Shown: positions 9,098 through 18,398, counted from the first letter of the stretch. The stretch is 64,000 bases of DNA from Amycolatopsis endophytica (GCF_013410405.1 NZ_JACCFK010000001.1:4030001-4094000), one strand, 5' to 3'. Numbers and translations are program-made. Notes: generated from the letters alone by a model not told the origin.

Positions 9098-10105
9098 GTG
9101 GCAGGTGCAGCGATCGAATACCAGGTGGGCGCGCGCACGGTGCGGGTGTCCAATCCGGACAAGGTGTACTTCCCCGAGCGGGGCATCACCAAGCGGCAGG
9201 TCGTGGAGTACTACCTCGCGGTCGCCGAGCCGTTGCTGCGCGCGATCGGCGAGCGCCCGACGACGCTGAAACGGTTCCCCGACGGCGTTTCCGGTGAACC
9301 GTTCTACGCCAAACGGCTGCCCAAGGGCGCGCCCGAGTGGGTGCAGACCGCGCGGATCACGTTCCCGTCCGGCCGTACCGCCGACGAGGTCTGCCCGACC
9401 GAGGCCGCGGTGTTCGCGTGGGCGGCCAACCTCGGCACGCTCGACTTCCACCCCTGGCCGGTGCGGCGGCCCGACGTCGACCACCCGGACGAACTGCGGA
9501 TCGACGTCGACCCCTCGGACAGCTCCGGTTTCGACGACGCGGTCCGGGTCGCGCTGGTGGTGCGTGAGGTGCTGGCCGACGCCGGGCTGACCGGGTATCC
9601 GAAGACGTCCGGCGGGCGCGGGGTGCACGTGCTGGCGCGGATCCGGCCGGAGTGGGACTTCGTCGCGGTGCGGCACGCGGTGATCGCGCTGGGCCGGGAG
9701 GTGGAACGGCGCCTCCCCGATCTGGCGACGATCGCGTGGTGGAAGGAGGAACGCGGCGGGCGCGTGTTCCTCGACTACAACCAGGCCGCGCGGGACCGGA
9801 CGGTCGCCTCGTCGTGGTCGGTGCGCGGCACGGCGCGGGCGACGGTGTCGACGCCGCTGACCTGGGCGCAGCTGCCCGAGGTGCACCCGGACGACTTCGA
9901 CGTGCTGACGGTGCCGGACTGGCTGTCCGCGCACGGTGACCCGCACGCGGGCATGGACGACGAGCCGTTCGGCCTGGAGACCGCGCTGGAGTGGTACGCC
10001 CGCGACGAGCGCGACCACGGCTTGGGGGAGATGCCCTATCCACCGGATTATCCCAAAATGCCGGGCGAGCCGAAGCGGGTGCAGCCCAGCCGGGCGCGGG
10101 ACTGA
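9098..10105 (+). CDS. LigD-type polymerase/primase domain protein (NHEJ)
   Basis: This stand-alone 335-residue LigD polymerase (archaeo-eukaryotic primase superfamily) fills ends with ribonucleotides in bacterial non-homologous end joining. Visible are VSNPDKVYFPERGITKRQVVEYY at the N-terminus, the catalytic DVD in ELRIDVDPSD, and TSGGRGVHVLARI. The GTG at 9098 (MAGAAIEYQVG) gives the usual family length; no clear ribosome site precedes it, so a leaderless message is possible. A matching ligase is encoded near 15 kb, but no Ku gene is seen in the window. Confidence 0.93.
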   Translation: MAGAAIEYQVGARTVRVSNPDKVYFPERGITKRQVVEYYLAVAEPLLRAIGERPTTLKRFPDGVSGEPFYAKRLPKGAPEWVQTARITFPSGRTADEVCPTEAAVFAWAANLGTLDFHPWPVRRPDVDHPDELRIDVDPSDSSGFDDAVRVALVVREVLADAGLTGYPKTSGGRGVHVLARIRPEWDFVAVRHAVIALGREVERRLPDLATIAWWKEERGGRVFLDYNQAARDRTVASSWSVRGTARATVSTPLTWAQLPEVHPDDFDVLTVPDWLSAHGDPHAGMDDEPFGLETALEWYARDERDHGLGEMPYPPDYPKMPGEPKRVQPSRARD

Positions 10106-10141
10106 CGGAACACCCGCCGCGCGCCGGTTGTTGACCAAGGC

Positions 10142-11134
10142 GTGAAACTGTCCGTGCTCGACCGGTCCCGCACCCGCGAAGGTGGCACCCACGCCGAAGC
10201 GCTGCGGGAGACCGTGGCGTTCGCGCGGCAGGCCGAAGGACTGGGCTACCACCGGTTCTGGGTGTCGGAGCACCACAGCGTCCCTGGCGTCGCCGGGTCC
10301 GCGCCGACCGTGCTGGCGGCCGCCGTGGCGGACGCGACCGAGCGCATCCGCGTCGGCACCGGGGGCGTGATGCTGCCCAACCACCAGCCGCTGGTGGTCG
10401 CGGAGCAGTTCGGGGTGCTGGAGGCGCTGCATCCGGGCCGGATCGACATGGGGCTCGGCCGCTCGGTCGGCTTCACCGGCGGCGTGCGGCGCGCGCTCGG
10501 CCACGGCAAGGACGACGCCGACCGCTTCGGTGAGCAGGTACGGCTCCTGCTCGGCTACCTCGACGACACCCAGTCGGAGCATCCCGGCGTGCACGCGTTC
10601 CCGGCCGAAGGGCAGCCGATCCCGGCGTTCCTGCTGGCCACCGGCGCGGGTGCGGACCTCGCCGCTTCGCTGGGGCTGCCGCTGGTCATCGGCGCGATCC
10701 GCGGCGAGGCACGCATGACCGAGGCGATCCGCCGCTACCGGGAGGGGTTCGTCCCGTCGTCCCGCTGCCCGGTGCCGTACGTGATCGTCTCGGCGACGGT
10801 CGCGGTCGCCGGGACCAGGGAGGCCGCGGAACGGCTGCTCGTGCCGGAAGCGTGGGCGTCGGCCTGGTCACGGACCCACGGAGTGTTCCCGCCGCTGCGC
10901 TCCGCCGGGGAGATCCTGGCCCTGGACATGACGCCCCGCGAACGCACGCTGTTCGACGAGGCCCGGCGGGGTCACATCGCGGGCGCCCCCGACGAGGCGG
11001 CCGCGGCGCTGACCGGACTGGCCGACCGCACCGGCGCCGACGAGATCCTGGTGACCACGAGCACCTACGACCGCGCCGAGATGCTCGACTCCTACCGGCT
11101 GCTGGCCGGGGCCCTCGCACCGGTTCCCGCCTGA
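10142..11134 (+). CDS. LLM-class flavin-dependent oxidoreductase
   Basis: This bacterial-luciferase-like protein of 330 residues starts LSVLDRSRTREGGTHAEALR and contains YHRFWVSEHHSVPGVAGSAP and GGVMLPNHQPLVVAEQFGVLEALHPGRID, hallmarks of the MsnO8-type LLM subgroup. Such enzymes use FMN or F420 to oxidise or oxygenate small substrates; the substrate is unknown. The GTG at 10142 lies 36 bases after the polymerase stop on the same strand. It faces the GT87 gene convergently, with a short repeat array between. Confidence 0.88.
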   Translation: MKLSVLDRSRTREGGTHAEALRETVAFARQAEGLGYHRFWVSEHHSVPGVAGSAPTVLAAAVADATERIRVGTGGVMLPNHQPLVVAEQFGVLEALHPGRIDMGLGRSVGFTGGVRRALGHGKDDADRFGEQVRLLLGYLDDTQSEHPGVHAFPAEGQPIPAFLLATGAGADLAASLGLPLVIGAIRGEARMTEAIRRYREGFVPSSRCPVPYVIVSATVAVAGTREAAERLLVPEAWASAWSRTHGVFPPLRSAGEILALDMTPRERTLFDEARRGHIAGAPDEAAAALTGLADRTGADEILVTTSTYDRAEMLDSYRLLAGALAPVPA

Positions 11135-11146
11135 CTCTGCCGCCGG

Positions 11147-11236
11147 GAGGGGCCAACACGGTGCCCGGAAGGGCCAACACGCGAGCGGGAAGGGCCAACA
11201 CGGTGCCCGGAGCGGCCAACACGCGAGCGGGAGGGG
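11147..11236. repeat. Four-unit 21-bp tandem repeat
   Basis: GGCCAACACG occurs at 11151, 11172, 11193 and 11214, exactly 21 bases apart. The tails alternate between GTGCCCGG and CGAGCGG, so the array is two copies of a 42-base unit. It fills the gap between convergent genes. It is too short and lacks spacers, so it is not a CRISPR. It may be a dispersed intergenic repeat that also affects transcription ending. Confidence 0.85.
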
Positions 11237-11238
11237 CG

Positions 11239-12519
11239 TCAGGCTGGCCGGGTGGTGTCCGCGGGCAGTGCGGCGGGGTCCTTCGGGGTCCGGTAGTACA
11301 GCGCGACCGCGAGGAACACCGCGTAGGTGAGCCAGAGGTAGCCGTTCTGGAAGAGCCACTCCAGGCCCGCCGGTTTGAAGTCCAGCACCGTGCCCGCATC
11401 GAAACCGAGCAGCTCCAGCACGCCGCCGGAGGTCACGAGCCCGGCGCCGAGCAGGCCGATCCAGCCCAGCACCGACCCGCGCAGCGCGAGGTTGCCCAGG
11501 CAGAGCAGCAGCATCGCCAGCCACACCCAGTGATGCACCCAGCTGTACGGCGACACCGCGGTCATCCCCATCCCGCACAGGGTCACCGCGATCAGTTCCT
11601 CACCGCGCGCGGCGAGGCGGCGGGCGAGCAGCAGGCACACCACGGCGGTCGCGACGGCGGCCAGCGCCCACACGATCTGCATCCCGCCCGTGACGTCGAT
11701 CGTCCGCGCGAAGAACCCGCGCAGCGACTCGTTCGACGGGTTCTCCGGCACACCGACCCGGGTGGGGTCGAAGAACGCGCCGGACCAGAACGTCGCCGAG
11801 TCGTGCCACAGGAAGGCGAACCCGACGGCCACGGTCACCACGAACGCGACGCCCGAGACGATCGCGGCCCGGTAGCGGCGCGTGACCAGCAGGTACAGCA
11901 CGAAGAACGCCGGGGTCAGCTTGATCCCGGCCGCGATGCCGATCAGGACGCCCTTGACCTTCGACGAATCGGGCAGCGCCACGTCCAGCAGCACCAGCGT
12001 CATGAGCAGGATGTTGACCTGGCCGAACGCCATCGTCTCGCGGATCGGTTCGCACCACATGAGCAGCGCGGCGACCGGCAGGCTGAACAGCACGAGCCGC
12101 AGATCGCGCCGGAACCGCAGCAGCGACAGGGCCGCCCACACGCCGACGACCAGCATCGCATAGTCACCCAGCGCGCCCACCCACGTGAACGAATCACCCT
12201 TCAGCGGGGCGAGCGGCGTGAACAGCAGCGCGGAGAACGGCGTGTAGACGAACTCCCACTCACCGCGGACGTTGCCCAGCAGCGGGGTGTCGTAGACGGA
12301 CACGCCGTGCAGGACGCGTTCGCCCGCGATGCGGTACACGCCGAGGTCCAGCAGGTGCATCAGCACCGGTAGCTGGGCGAGCACCTGTTTGACGTAGAAG
12401 AACCCGGCCACCGCGCCGAGCACCGTGACGGGCCAGAAGGCGGGCCAGGGAATCGGTCGCCGAACGCTGCCCCGGGGCGCCGGCCGCACAGCCGGCGTCT
12501 CGACCGCGGATGACGGCAC
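11239..12519 (-). CDS. GT87-family polyprenol mannosyltransferase-like membrane protein
   Basis: This 426-residue protein has about ten membrane helices and the DUF2029/GT87 pattern of actinobacterial alpha-(1,2)-mannosyltransferases that use polyprenyl-phosphate-mannose: DLGVYRIAGERVLHGVSVYD with the conserved acidic residue in the first outer loop, GQVNILLMTLVLLD, GIKLTPAFFVLYLL, and SPYSWVHHWVW. The GTG at 12519 follows GGGAG at good spacing. It probably acts in lipoarabinomannan or lipomannan branching. A second member lies at 30.3-31.6 kb. Confidence 0.9.
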   Translation of the reverse strand: MPSSAVETPAVRPAPRGSVRRPIPWPAFWPVTVLGAVAGFFYVKQVLAQLPVLMHLLDLGVYRIAGERVLHGVSVYDTPLLGNVRGEWEFVYTPFSALLFTPLAPLKGDSFTWVGALGDYAMLVVGVWAALSLLRFRRDLRLVLFSLPVAALLMWCEPIRETMAFGQVNILLMTLVLLDVALPDSSKVKGVLIGIAAGIKLTPAFFVLYLLVTRRYRAAIVSGVAFVVTVAVGFAFLWHDSATFWSGAFFDPTRVGVPENPSNESLRGFFARTIDVTGGMQIVWALAAVATAVVCLLLARRLAARGEELIAVTLCGMGMTAVSPYSWVHHWVWLAMLLLCLGNLALRGSVLGWIGLLGAGLVTSGGVLELLGFDAGTVLDFKPAGLEWLFQNGYLWLTYAVFLAVALYYRTPKDPAALPADTTRPA

Positions 12520-12587
12520 AGTTACTCCCAGTACTCAGTGGTCCGGCGGATGGAGGACAAGCCTAGTCGGAAGCCGTGACGGCTCCC

Positions 12588-14105
12588 CTAAGCGGGGCAG
12601 AGGGTGCCGTCCGCGGGGATGTCGCCGTCGACGAGGAAGGCCCGGACCGCTTCGGCCGCGCACGGCGATGTCAGCGCTCCGTGCCCGGCGCCCTGCCACG
12701 CGACCCGGACCGCGCTGGGGATCTGCTGCACCGCGCGGACCGTGCCGGTTTCCGGGGTGACCGGATCGGTCAGCGTGCTGGTGACCAGGATCGGCGGCAG
12801 ACCGGACGTGCTCAGCGTGGGCAGCGACTCGGTGCGCGCCGGCCACGGCAGGCACCATGCCAGCTGCTGCGTCACCAGCCCGCCGAACACCGGGTAGCGG
12901 CCGCGCAGCTGCGCGGTCAGCCCGGCGATCTGGTCGGCGGGCATGCGCTCCACCGTGTCGTTGCACTCGGTCGCCAGTGCCCCGTCCAGGCGGGAGGGCG
13001 AGACGTCCGAGCCGTTCATCATCGGTGACACGAATTCGGCCAGCCCGCTGACGTCCCCGGACCGTCCGGCTTCGAGCGCCTGCGCCAGCTGGGGCCACCG
13101 GGCACGGTCGGCGAGCCCGGTGACCACGGCCCGCAGTGCCGTGCCCGCCCCGAACAGGCCGCCGCCGGGCAGGACCCGCGGCGCCGGGCGGAGGAGATCC
13201 AGCACCGCGTTCACCGTGGCCGCCGCGTCCTGGCCGACCGCCTTCCCGTAGGCGTCGAGCGTGGCCTCCTGCGCGGCGGCGAGGTCGCCGAGCACCGTCA
13301 CCGTGTCGCTCGACGGGTCCGGCACGCCGTCCATCACGAAGCGCCCGACCCGGTCCGGGAACCGCGCCGCGTAGGAGATCAGCACCTGCGAGCCCTCGCC
13401 GTGCGCGAGTGCGTGCAGCTTCGGCACGCCGAGCCTGCCGCGGATCTCCTCCAGATCGCCCGCCGTGCGCCAGCTGTCGAACGCCTGCTGGGCGCCGCCG
13501 AGGTCGATCGCGCACTGCTGTCCGGCCTTGCGGGCGGCGTCGAGCAGCGGTTCGAGGTCGTCGTCGGCCGGGTCCTGGCCCATCAGCTGACTGCGGGTGT
13601 CCTCGGGGACACACGAGAGGGGGTCCGATTCGCCGGTGCCGCGCCGGTCGACCCCGATCAGCGAGTACCGCTGCAGCAGCGCGGGCGGCAGGGTCGCCGC
13701 GATCCGGGCCGCGTAGAGGGTGCCCGGTTCGCCGTCGACGTCGTTGACCACGACGAGCGGGATGGCCCCGTTGCCCGCCTTGAGCACGGACACGCGGGTC
13801 CGGATGCGCCCGGGCAGGGCCGGATCGTCCAGTGTGGACAGCACGGTCGCGCAGCTGAACCGCAGGTAGGCCGGCGACTCGGCGCCGAGCCGGGTGCGGG
13901 TCTGCTGGTCGCAGTCGGTCCAGTCCACACCGGGGGAGCGGGGCTCGGTCAGCGGGGGCAGCGGCACCTCGGCCGTCGTGCTGGTGGGCGCGGCGGAGGC
14001 CGGCTGGTCGTTCTCCACGACCGGCGGTCGTTTCGACGGCCCCGCCGTGCAGCCGGCGATCAGGGCCGGCAGCAGTACAGCGAGCACGACACCACGGCGC
14101 GCCAC
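12588..14105 (-). CDS. Secreted lipoprotein alpha/beta hydrolase (tripeptidyl-aminopeptidase type)
   Basis: This 505-residue protein begins with a signal peptide ending in a lipobox (ALIAGC), so it is probably a lipoprotein. The hydrolase domain has LIGVDRRGTGESDPLSC, a nucleophile elbow-like HGEGSQVLISYAARFPDRV, and the C-terminal cap (WCLPWPA, ILVTSTLTDPVTP, GHGALTSPCA) common to SlpD/SlpE-type aminopeptidases. The elbow reads GEGS rather than GxSxG, so the nucleophile should be checked. The GTG at 14105 follows AGAGGA at six bases. Confidence 0.88.
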   Translation of the reverse strand: MARRGVVLAVLLPALIAGCTAGPSKRPPVVENDQPASAAPTSTTAEVPLPPLTEPRSPGVDWTDCDQQTRTRLGAESPAYLRFSCATVLSTLDDPALPGRIRTRVSVLKAGNGAIPLVVVNDVDGEPGTLYAARIAATLPPALLQRYSLIGVDRRGTGESDPLSCVPEDTRSQLMGQDPADDDLEPLLDAARKAGQQCAIDLGGAQQAFDSWRTAGDLEEIRGRLGVPKLHALAHGEGSQVLISYAARFPDRVGRFVMDGVPDPSSDTVTVLGDLAAAQEATLDAYGKAVGQDAAATVNAVLDLLRPAPRVLPGGGLFGAGTALRAVVTGLADRARWPQLAQALEAGRSGDVSGLAEFVSPMMNGSDVSPSRLDGALATECNDTVERMPADQIAGLTAQLRGRYPVFGGLVTQQLAWCLPWPARTESLPTLSTSGLPPILVTSTLTDPVTPETGTVRAVQQIPSAVRVAWQGAGHGALTSPCAAEAVRAFLVDGDIPADGTLCPA

Positions 14106-14179
14106 GACGTTCCTCTTTCCCCTCTGGTGCTTGTCCTCGTCGAGGTTCGCACGAACCCGGTGTGCCCGTGGTGAGCGGG

Positions 14180-14857
14180 TCACCGGCTCGCGTCGACGAA
14201 CGGCCGGAGCCGGCTTTCCAGGGCCGCGGAGTCCGGCCTCTGCACGATCGACACCGGCCACACGTCGTCGGCCACCGAGACGGTGAACGCGCAGGGGCCG
14301 GCGCTGCCGAGCGTGAACTCGTCCAGCAGCGTTCCGGTCCGCGCCTCGTACAGGCGGTAGTGGTATTCGGCGTTTTCCAGCGCGATGCTGTGCTGCACCG
14401 TCCGCGGCTGGTCCGTGGTGGTCAGCAGCGATCCGGACAGCGAGCCGGGCCCGTAGTCGCACCGGTCGATGCCCTGGCCCAGCCGGGTGCCGTACTCGCA
14501 CAGCACCAGCGGCACCTGCGCTTCGAGCGTGCTGCCGTCGGGGGGCTGCCACTCCGGGGGCAGCGCCGCCTCGTCCCACCACGGCCCGCCCGGCCCGCCA
14601 CTGGTCTCGTGCTGCGAGACGACGAGGACCTGGTGCGGTCCCGGACCGGTGTAGGGCCGCGCGGTCCCGGCGAGCTGGTTCGGCACCACGGCCGCCGCGA
14701 CGGCGGAATCCGTCGCGCAGGGATGAGCAGGCGGGTCGGGTGACGCGCGCGGGCGCGGCTCGAACCCGCCGTAGACCCACAGCACCAGCGCCCCGAGTCC
14801 GCTGATGACCGCGAGCGGCACGAAGAACGGCCACGTCCGGCGCCAGAACCGGCCCAC
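14180..14857 (-). CDS. Membrane-anchored protein, function unknown
   Basis: This 225-residue protein has an N-terminal anchor (WPFFVPLAVISGLGALVLWVY) and then an outer domain without known motifs. Cysteines at HPCATD, LCEYG, RCDYG and GPCAF could form disulfides. It lies between a lipoprotein hydrolase and a DNA ligase on the same strand, 21 bases after the ligase stop. I do not recognise the family. Confidence 0.7.
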   Translation of the reverse strand: MGRFWRRTWPFFVPLAVISGLGALVLWVYGGFEPRPRASPDPPAHPCATDSAVAAAVVPNQLAGTARPYTGPGPHQVLVVSQHETSGGPGGPWWDEAALPPEWQPPDGSTLEAQVPLVLCEYGTRLGQGIDRCDYGPGSLSGSLLTTTDQPRTVQHSIALENAEYHYRLYEARTGTLLDEFTLGSAGPCAFTVSVADDVWPVSIVQRPDSAALESRLRPFVDASR

Positions 14858-14878
14858 GGAAATCCCCCTGTCCCGGTT

Positions 14879-15952
14879 TCAGCGGGTGCGCTTGACCTCG
14901 CCGTGGAAGACGGCACCGAGGTCGTACCGCGCGACCTCGTCGAGCTGAGCGTAGTCGCACGAACCCGGTTCGCGGTCCGGGCGCCAGCGCACGAACTGCG
15001 CGGTGTGCCGGAACCGCGACGGGTGCCCGCCCTCGGTGTGCTCGTAGGCGACCTCGACCACCCGCTCGGGCCGCAGCGGCACCCACGGCTGTTCGGTGGA
15101 GCGCCACCGCGTGATGCCGCCGGGCAGGCGCTGGCCCTCGACGGTGCCCTCCAGCCACGGGTGCCCGGTCCCGTCGGTGATCAGCCCGGCGAACTCTTCG
15201 GCCAGCTCCCGGCGCCGCTTCGCCGGGAACGACCCGACGACGCCGGGGTGGTGCAGCACGCCGTTCTCGTCGTAGAGCCCCAGCAGCAGCGATCCGACGG
15301 CCTCGCCCGGCGTGGAGTCCTTGTGCCAGCGCAGCCCGGCCACCACGCAGTCGGCGGTGCGCGAGTGCTTGTACTTGATCATGATCCGCTTGCCCGGCTC
15401 GTACCCGGCGTCCAGCGGTTTGCCGATGACACCGTCCAGCCCGGCGCCCTCGAACAGCTCGAACCAGTGCCGGGCGGTCTCCGGATCGGTGGTCGCGGGA
15501 GTGATGTTGAGGCCGTTGCCCGCCAGGTCCGCCAGCCGGTCCCGGCGCGCCTTCGTCGGCTCGTCCAGGAACGCGTCGTCGCCGAGCGCGAGCAGGTCGA
15601 ACGCGACGAACGTGGCCGGGGTCCGCTCCGCGAGCAGCCGGACGCGGGATTCGGCGGGGTGAATCCGCTCGGTCAGCGCGTCGAAGTCGAGGTGCCCCTC
15701 GCGGCCGACGACGAGTTCGCCGTCCAGCACGACGCGCTCGGGCAGCAGCTCCGGCAACCGCGCCAGGACCTCCGGGAAGTACCGGTCGAGCGGTTTCCCG
15801 GCACGTGACTGGAGGGTCAGCTCGTCGCCGTCGCGGAAGACGAGACAGCGGAACCCGTCCCACTTCGGCTCGAACAGCAGCTCGTCGGAGTCCGGGATCG
15901 ACTTCGCCGGTTTCGCCAGCATCGGCTGGATCGGCGGGGTCAGCGGCAGCAT
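14879..15952 (-). CDS. ATP-dependent DNA ligase (LigC-like)
   Basis: This 357-residue ligase has the adenylation motif EPKWDGFR, whose lysine takes AMP, the downstream LDGELVV and LDGVIGKPLDAGY motifs, and an OB-fold half ending near EVAYEHTEGGHPSRFRHTAQFVRWRPD. Size and layout match actinobacterial LigC, a ligase linked to end joining and back-up repair. Its ATG overlaps the stop of the upstream reductase (TGATG), so the two are coupled. The stand-alone polymerase near 9 kb may be its functional partner. Confidence 0.94.
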   Translation of the reverse strand: MLPLTPPIQPMLAKPAKSIPDSDELLFEPKWDGFRCLVFRDGDELTLQSRAGKPLDRYFPEVLARLPELLPERVVLDGELVVGREGHLDFDALTERIHPAESRVRLLAERTPATFVAFDLLALGDDAFLDEPTKARRDRLADLAGNGLNITPATTDPETARHWFELFEGAGLDGVIGKPLDAGYEPGKRIMIKYKHSRTADCVVAGLRWHKDSTPGEAVGSLLLGLYDENGVLHHPGVVGSFPAKRRRELAEEFAGLITDGTGHPWLEGTVEGQRLPGGITRWRSTEQPWVPLRPERVVEVAYEHTEGGHPSRFRHTAQFVRWRPDREPGSCDYAQLDEVARYDLGAVFHGEVKRTR

Positions 15953-16719
15953 CAGCTCACCCTAGAGACGCGACGGCGATACCGCAGCATCGTGAAACCG
16001 TCTTCGACCAGGATCGATGCCAGATCCATCTCGCGGGCCCCGCTCGCCATCCGGCCGATCGCGATGCGGTCCGCGCCGCCGCCCGCGAGCAGCGGCGCGA
16101 CCGTCACGCACAGCTGGTCGACCAGGTCCTCGGCCACCAGCTCGCCGAACAGGTGCGGCCCGCCCTCGCAGTTGACCCGCTTGAGACCGCGCTCGGCCAG
16201 CCCGTCCAGCGCCCGCCGCAGGTCGATGGTCTCCTCGCCGGCCAGCAGGAGGTCCGCGCCCGCTTCGGCGAGTGCCGTCCGGCGGTCGGCGGGCGCGTGC
16301 TCGGTGGTGATGATGATCGGCGGCACCTGGGTGTCGGTGAACAGCGGCGCTTCCGGGTCCAGGCGCGCGCTGCCGGTGACGACGGCGATCGGCGGGATTT
16401 CGGCGAGGCCGAGCCGCTCGCGGGTTTCGCGGCGCTCCGGAGACGTTCGGGCGCCGCGGTAGTTCTCGGCGCGCACGGTGCCCGCGCCGGCGAGCACGAC
16501 ATCGGCCAGCAGACGGCCGTGGAAGAAGATCCGCTTGTCCGCGGGGCCGGACAGGCCCTCGGAGCGGCCTTTTACTGTGGAGGCGCCGTCGGCGGAGGAG
16601 GTGAAGTTCGCCTGGACGAACGGCCGGTCGAGGTTGTCCGGGTAGCCGTAGATCCGGTCCAGGTCGTCGTCGGTCACGTCGTCGAGGGTTTCGGGCCACA
16701 GGCTGCGCACGATCTCCAT
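15952..16719 (-). CDS. Pyrimidine reductase family protein (RibD C-terminal-like)
   Basis: This 255-residue protein of the RibD-C/dihydrofolate-reductase-like fold starts its core at RPFVQANFTSSADGAS and has VVLAGAGTVRAENY, EGGPHLFGELVAEDLVDQL and VAPLLAGGGADRI. Relatives reduce the ribosyl group of riboflavin precursors, but no other rib genes are near and these free-standing copies often have unknown substrates. ATG at 16719 is chosen; a GTG one codon upstream is also possible. Its 3' end overlaps the ligase start. Confidence 0.85.
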   Translation of the reverse strand: MEIVRSLWPETLDDVTDDDLDRIYGYPDNLDRPFVQANFTSSADGASTVKGRSEGLSGPADKRIFFHGRLLADVVLAGAGTVRAENYRGARTSPERRETRERLGLAEIPPIAVVTGSARLDPEAPLFTDTQVPPIIITTEHAPADRRTALAEAGADLLLAGEETIDLRRALDGLAERGLKRVNCEGGPHLFGELVAEDLVDQLCVTVAPLLAGGGADRIAIGRMASGAREMDLASILVEDGFTMLRYRRRVSRVS

Positions 16720-16828
16720 CACATCACGCGGCCGCCACCGGGGCCGATCGTGGCGTCACCGATACGCCCACCCGTCGCCCACCACCACCCTCAACGGTGG
16801 CGCTGCGCGCCGCGGTTACTCTTCTGAG

Positions 16829-17857
16829 ATGCCCGCGCACCTCACCGACCGGCAGCCCGAGCTGGGAGCGGACGAGCTGATCGCCGCGCTCGTGCCGCCG
16901 CCGCGCTTCGGCGCCGTGCGGTTCTCCACGTACGTGCCGAACCCGGACGAGCCGAGCCAGTCCCGCGCCGTCGAGGAGTGCTCGGCGTTCGCGGCGCGCA
17001 TCGAGGACAGCGTGCCGAAGAAGTCGAAGCTGCGGTCGCTGTTCGGCGGCGGTTCCGCGCCCGAACCGGGCAAGCAGGGTCTCTACCTGGACGGCGGGTT
17101 CGGTGTCGGCAAGACCCACCTGCTCGCCTCGACCTGGCACGATGCGCCCTCACCCAAGGCGTACGGCACGTTCGTCGAGCTGACCCACCTGGTCGGCGCG
17201 CTCGGGTTCGGCGAGGCGGTGCGGCGGCTGTCGGAGCACCGGCTGCTGGCGATCGACGAGTTCGAGCTCGACGACCCCGGCGACACGATGCTGGTCACGC
17301 GGCTGCTGCGGGAGCTGACCGACGCGGGCGTGTACGTCGCGGCCACCTCGAACACGTTGCCGGACAAGCTCGGCGAAGGCCGGTTCGCGGCCGAGGACTT
17401 CCTGCGTGAGATCCAGTCGCTGTCGTCGCGGTTCGCCGTGGTGCGGGTCGACGGGCCGGACTACCGGCACCGCGGCCTGCCGGACGCGCCGCCACCGGTG
17501 GACGAGCAGACGCTGGTCGAGTCCGCGGACACGCGCGAGGGCTCGACCCTGGACGACTTCGGCGCGCTGTGCGAGCACCTGGCGAAGCTGCACCCGTCCC
17601 GCTACGGGCGCCTGGTCGACGGGGTTTCCGTGGTGCACATCCGTGACGTTCGCCCGGCGCCGGACCAGAACGTGGCGCTGCGGCTGGTCGCCTTCGCCGA
17701 CCGGCTCTACGACCGGGCCATCCCGGTGGTCGTCTCCGGTGAGCCGCTGTCCGCGCTGTTCACCGACGAGATGATGCAGGGGGGCTACCGGAAGAAGTAC
17801 CTGCGGGCGGTGAGCCGTCTGACGGCGCTGGCGCGAGACGCCGCGTCGGTGAGCTGA
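16829..17857 (+). CDS. zapE: Cell division ATPase ZapE (AFG1-like)
   Basis: This 342-residue protein is an AFG1/ZapE-type AAA ATPase. It shows Walker A GGFGVGKTHLL near residue 92, Walker B LLAIDEFELDDPGDT, a sensor stretch AATSNTLPDKLGEGRF, and the C-terminal MQGGYRKKYLRAVSRL. In E. coli ZapE destabilises the Z-ring; the actinobacterial role is less clear. The ATG has no good ribosome site. The last 98 bases overlap the convergent PAP2 gene. Confidence 0.92.
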   Translation: MPAHLTDRQPELGADELIAALVPPPRFGAVRFSTYVPNPDEPSQSRAVEECSAFAARIEDSVPKKSKLRSLFGGGSAPEPGKQGLYLDGGFGVGKTHLLASTWHDAPSPKAYGTFVELTHLVGALGFGEAVRRLSEHRLLAIDEFELDDPGDTMLVTRLLRELTDAGVYVAATSNTLPDKLGEGRFAAEDFLREIQSLSSRFAVVRVDGPDYRHRGLPDAPPPVDEQTLVESADTREGSTLDDFGALCEHLAKLHPSRYGRLVDGVSVVHIRDVRPAPDQNVALRLVAFADRLYDRAIPVVVSGEPLSALFTDEMMQGGYRKKYLRAVSRLTALARDAASVS

Positions 17858-18395
17858 GCGCCAGCACCACCGCGACCGCGAAGCAGGCGCCGCCCAGCAC
17901 GTCGGTGGGGTAGTGGTAGCCCGAGCCGACCAGCCCGGTCCCGGCGATCACGAGAATTGCCGTGCTCAGGGCGGCGGTGACGGTTTTCGCCGTACCGGGG
18001 CGGGCGAGCAGGACGAGCACGGTGAGCGTGGCGACCATGCTGACGGTGTGCCCGCTCGGGTAGGCGAGGTAGCCGGACTTCATCCGGTCGAACAGCGGCT
18101 TGAGGACCCAGGTGTTGAGCGCGACCGGCACCGCCACGCCCAGCACCGCGAGCGCGACGCCGTCCCAGCGGCGGCCGAGCACGCAGGCGCCCACGACGAT
18201 CGCGAGCAGCGGCAACAGCACGACCGGTTCGGTGGGCAGCACCATCAACCGCAGCAGCGCCGCCCGGCCGCCCAGGACCTGGTCGATCCAGCCGGTGATC
18301 GTCGCGTCGATCCCGCTCGCCGTCCTGTCCCCGGCGAAGGGGACGCCGACGGCGACGGCGATCACCAGGCAGGCCGCCGCGACGGCCCACTTCAC
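17760..18395 (-). CDS. PAP2-family membrane phosphatase
   Basis: This membrane protein of 211 residues has six likely helices and PAP2 landmarks YPSGHTVSMVATL and GYHYPTDVLGG. The first motif is degenerate (KPLFDRMKSG, no RP pair) and the third lacks its usual arginine, so activity should not be assumed. Relatives dephosphorylate lipid phosphates such as undecaprenyl pyrophosphate. The GTG at 18395 has GGAG six bases upstream and lies three bases after the DUF2252 stop. The Pro/Ser-rich tail is the part that overlaps zapE. Confidence 0.85.
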   Translation of the reverse strand: MKWAVAAACLVIAVAVGVPFAGDRTASGIDATITGWIDQVLGGRAALLRLMVLPTEPVVLLPLLAIVVGACVLGRRWDGVALAVLGVAVPVALNTWVLKPLFDRMKSGYLAYPSGHTVSMVATLTVLVLLARPGTAKTVTAALSTAILVIAGTGLVGSGYHYPTDVLGGACFAVAVVLALSSPTRRLAPAPSDGSPPAGTSSGSPPASSRR

Positions 18396-18398
18396 GCG

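Noticed and set aside
11147..11236. CRISPR array
   Set aside because: Repeats are contiguous with 21-base period and no unique spacers, and there are no cas genes.
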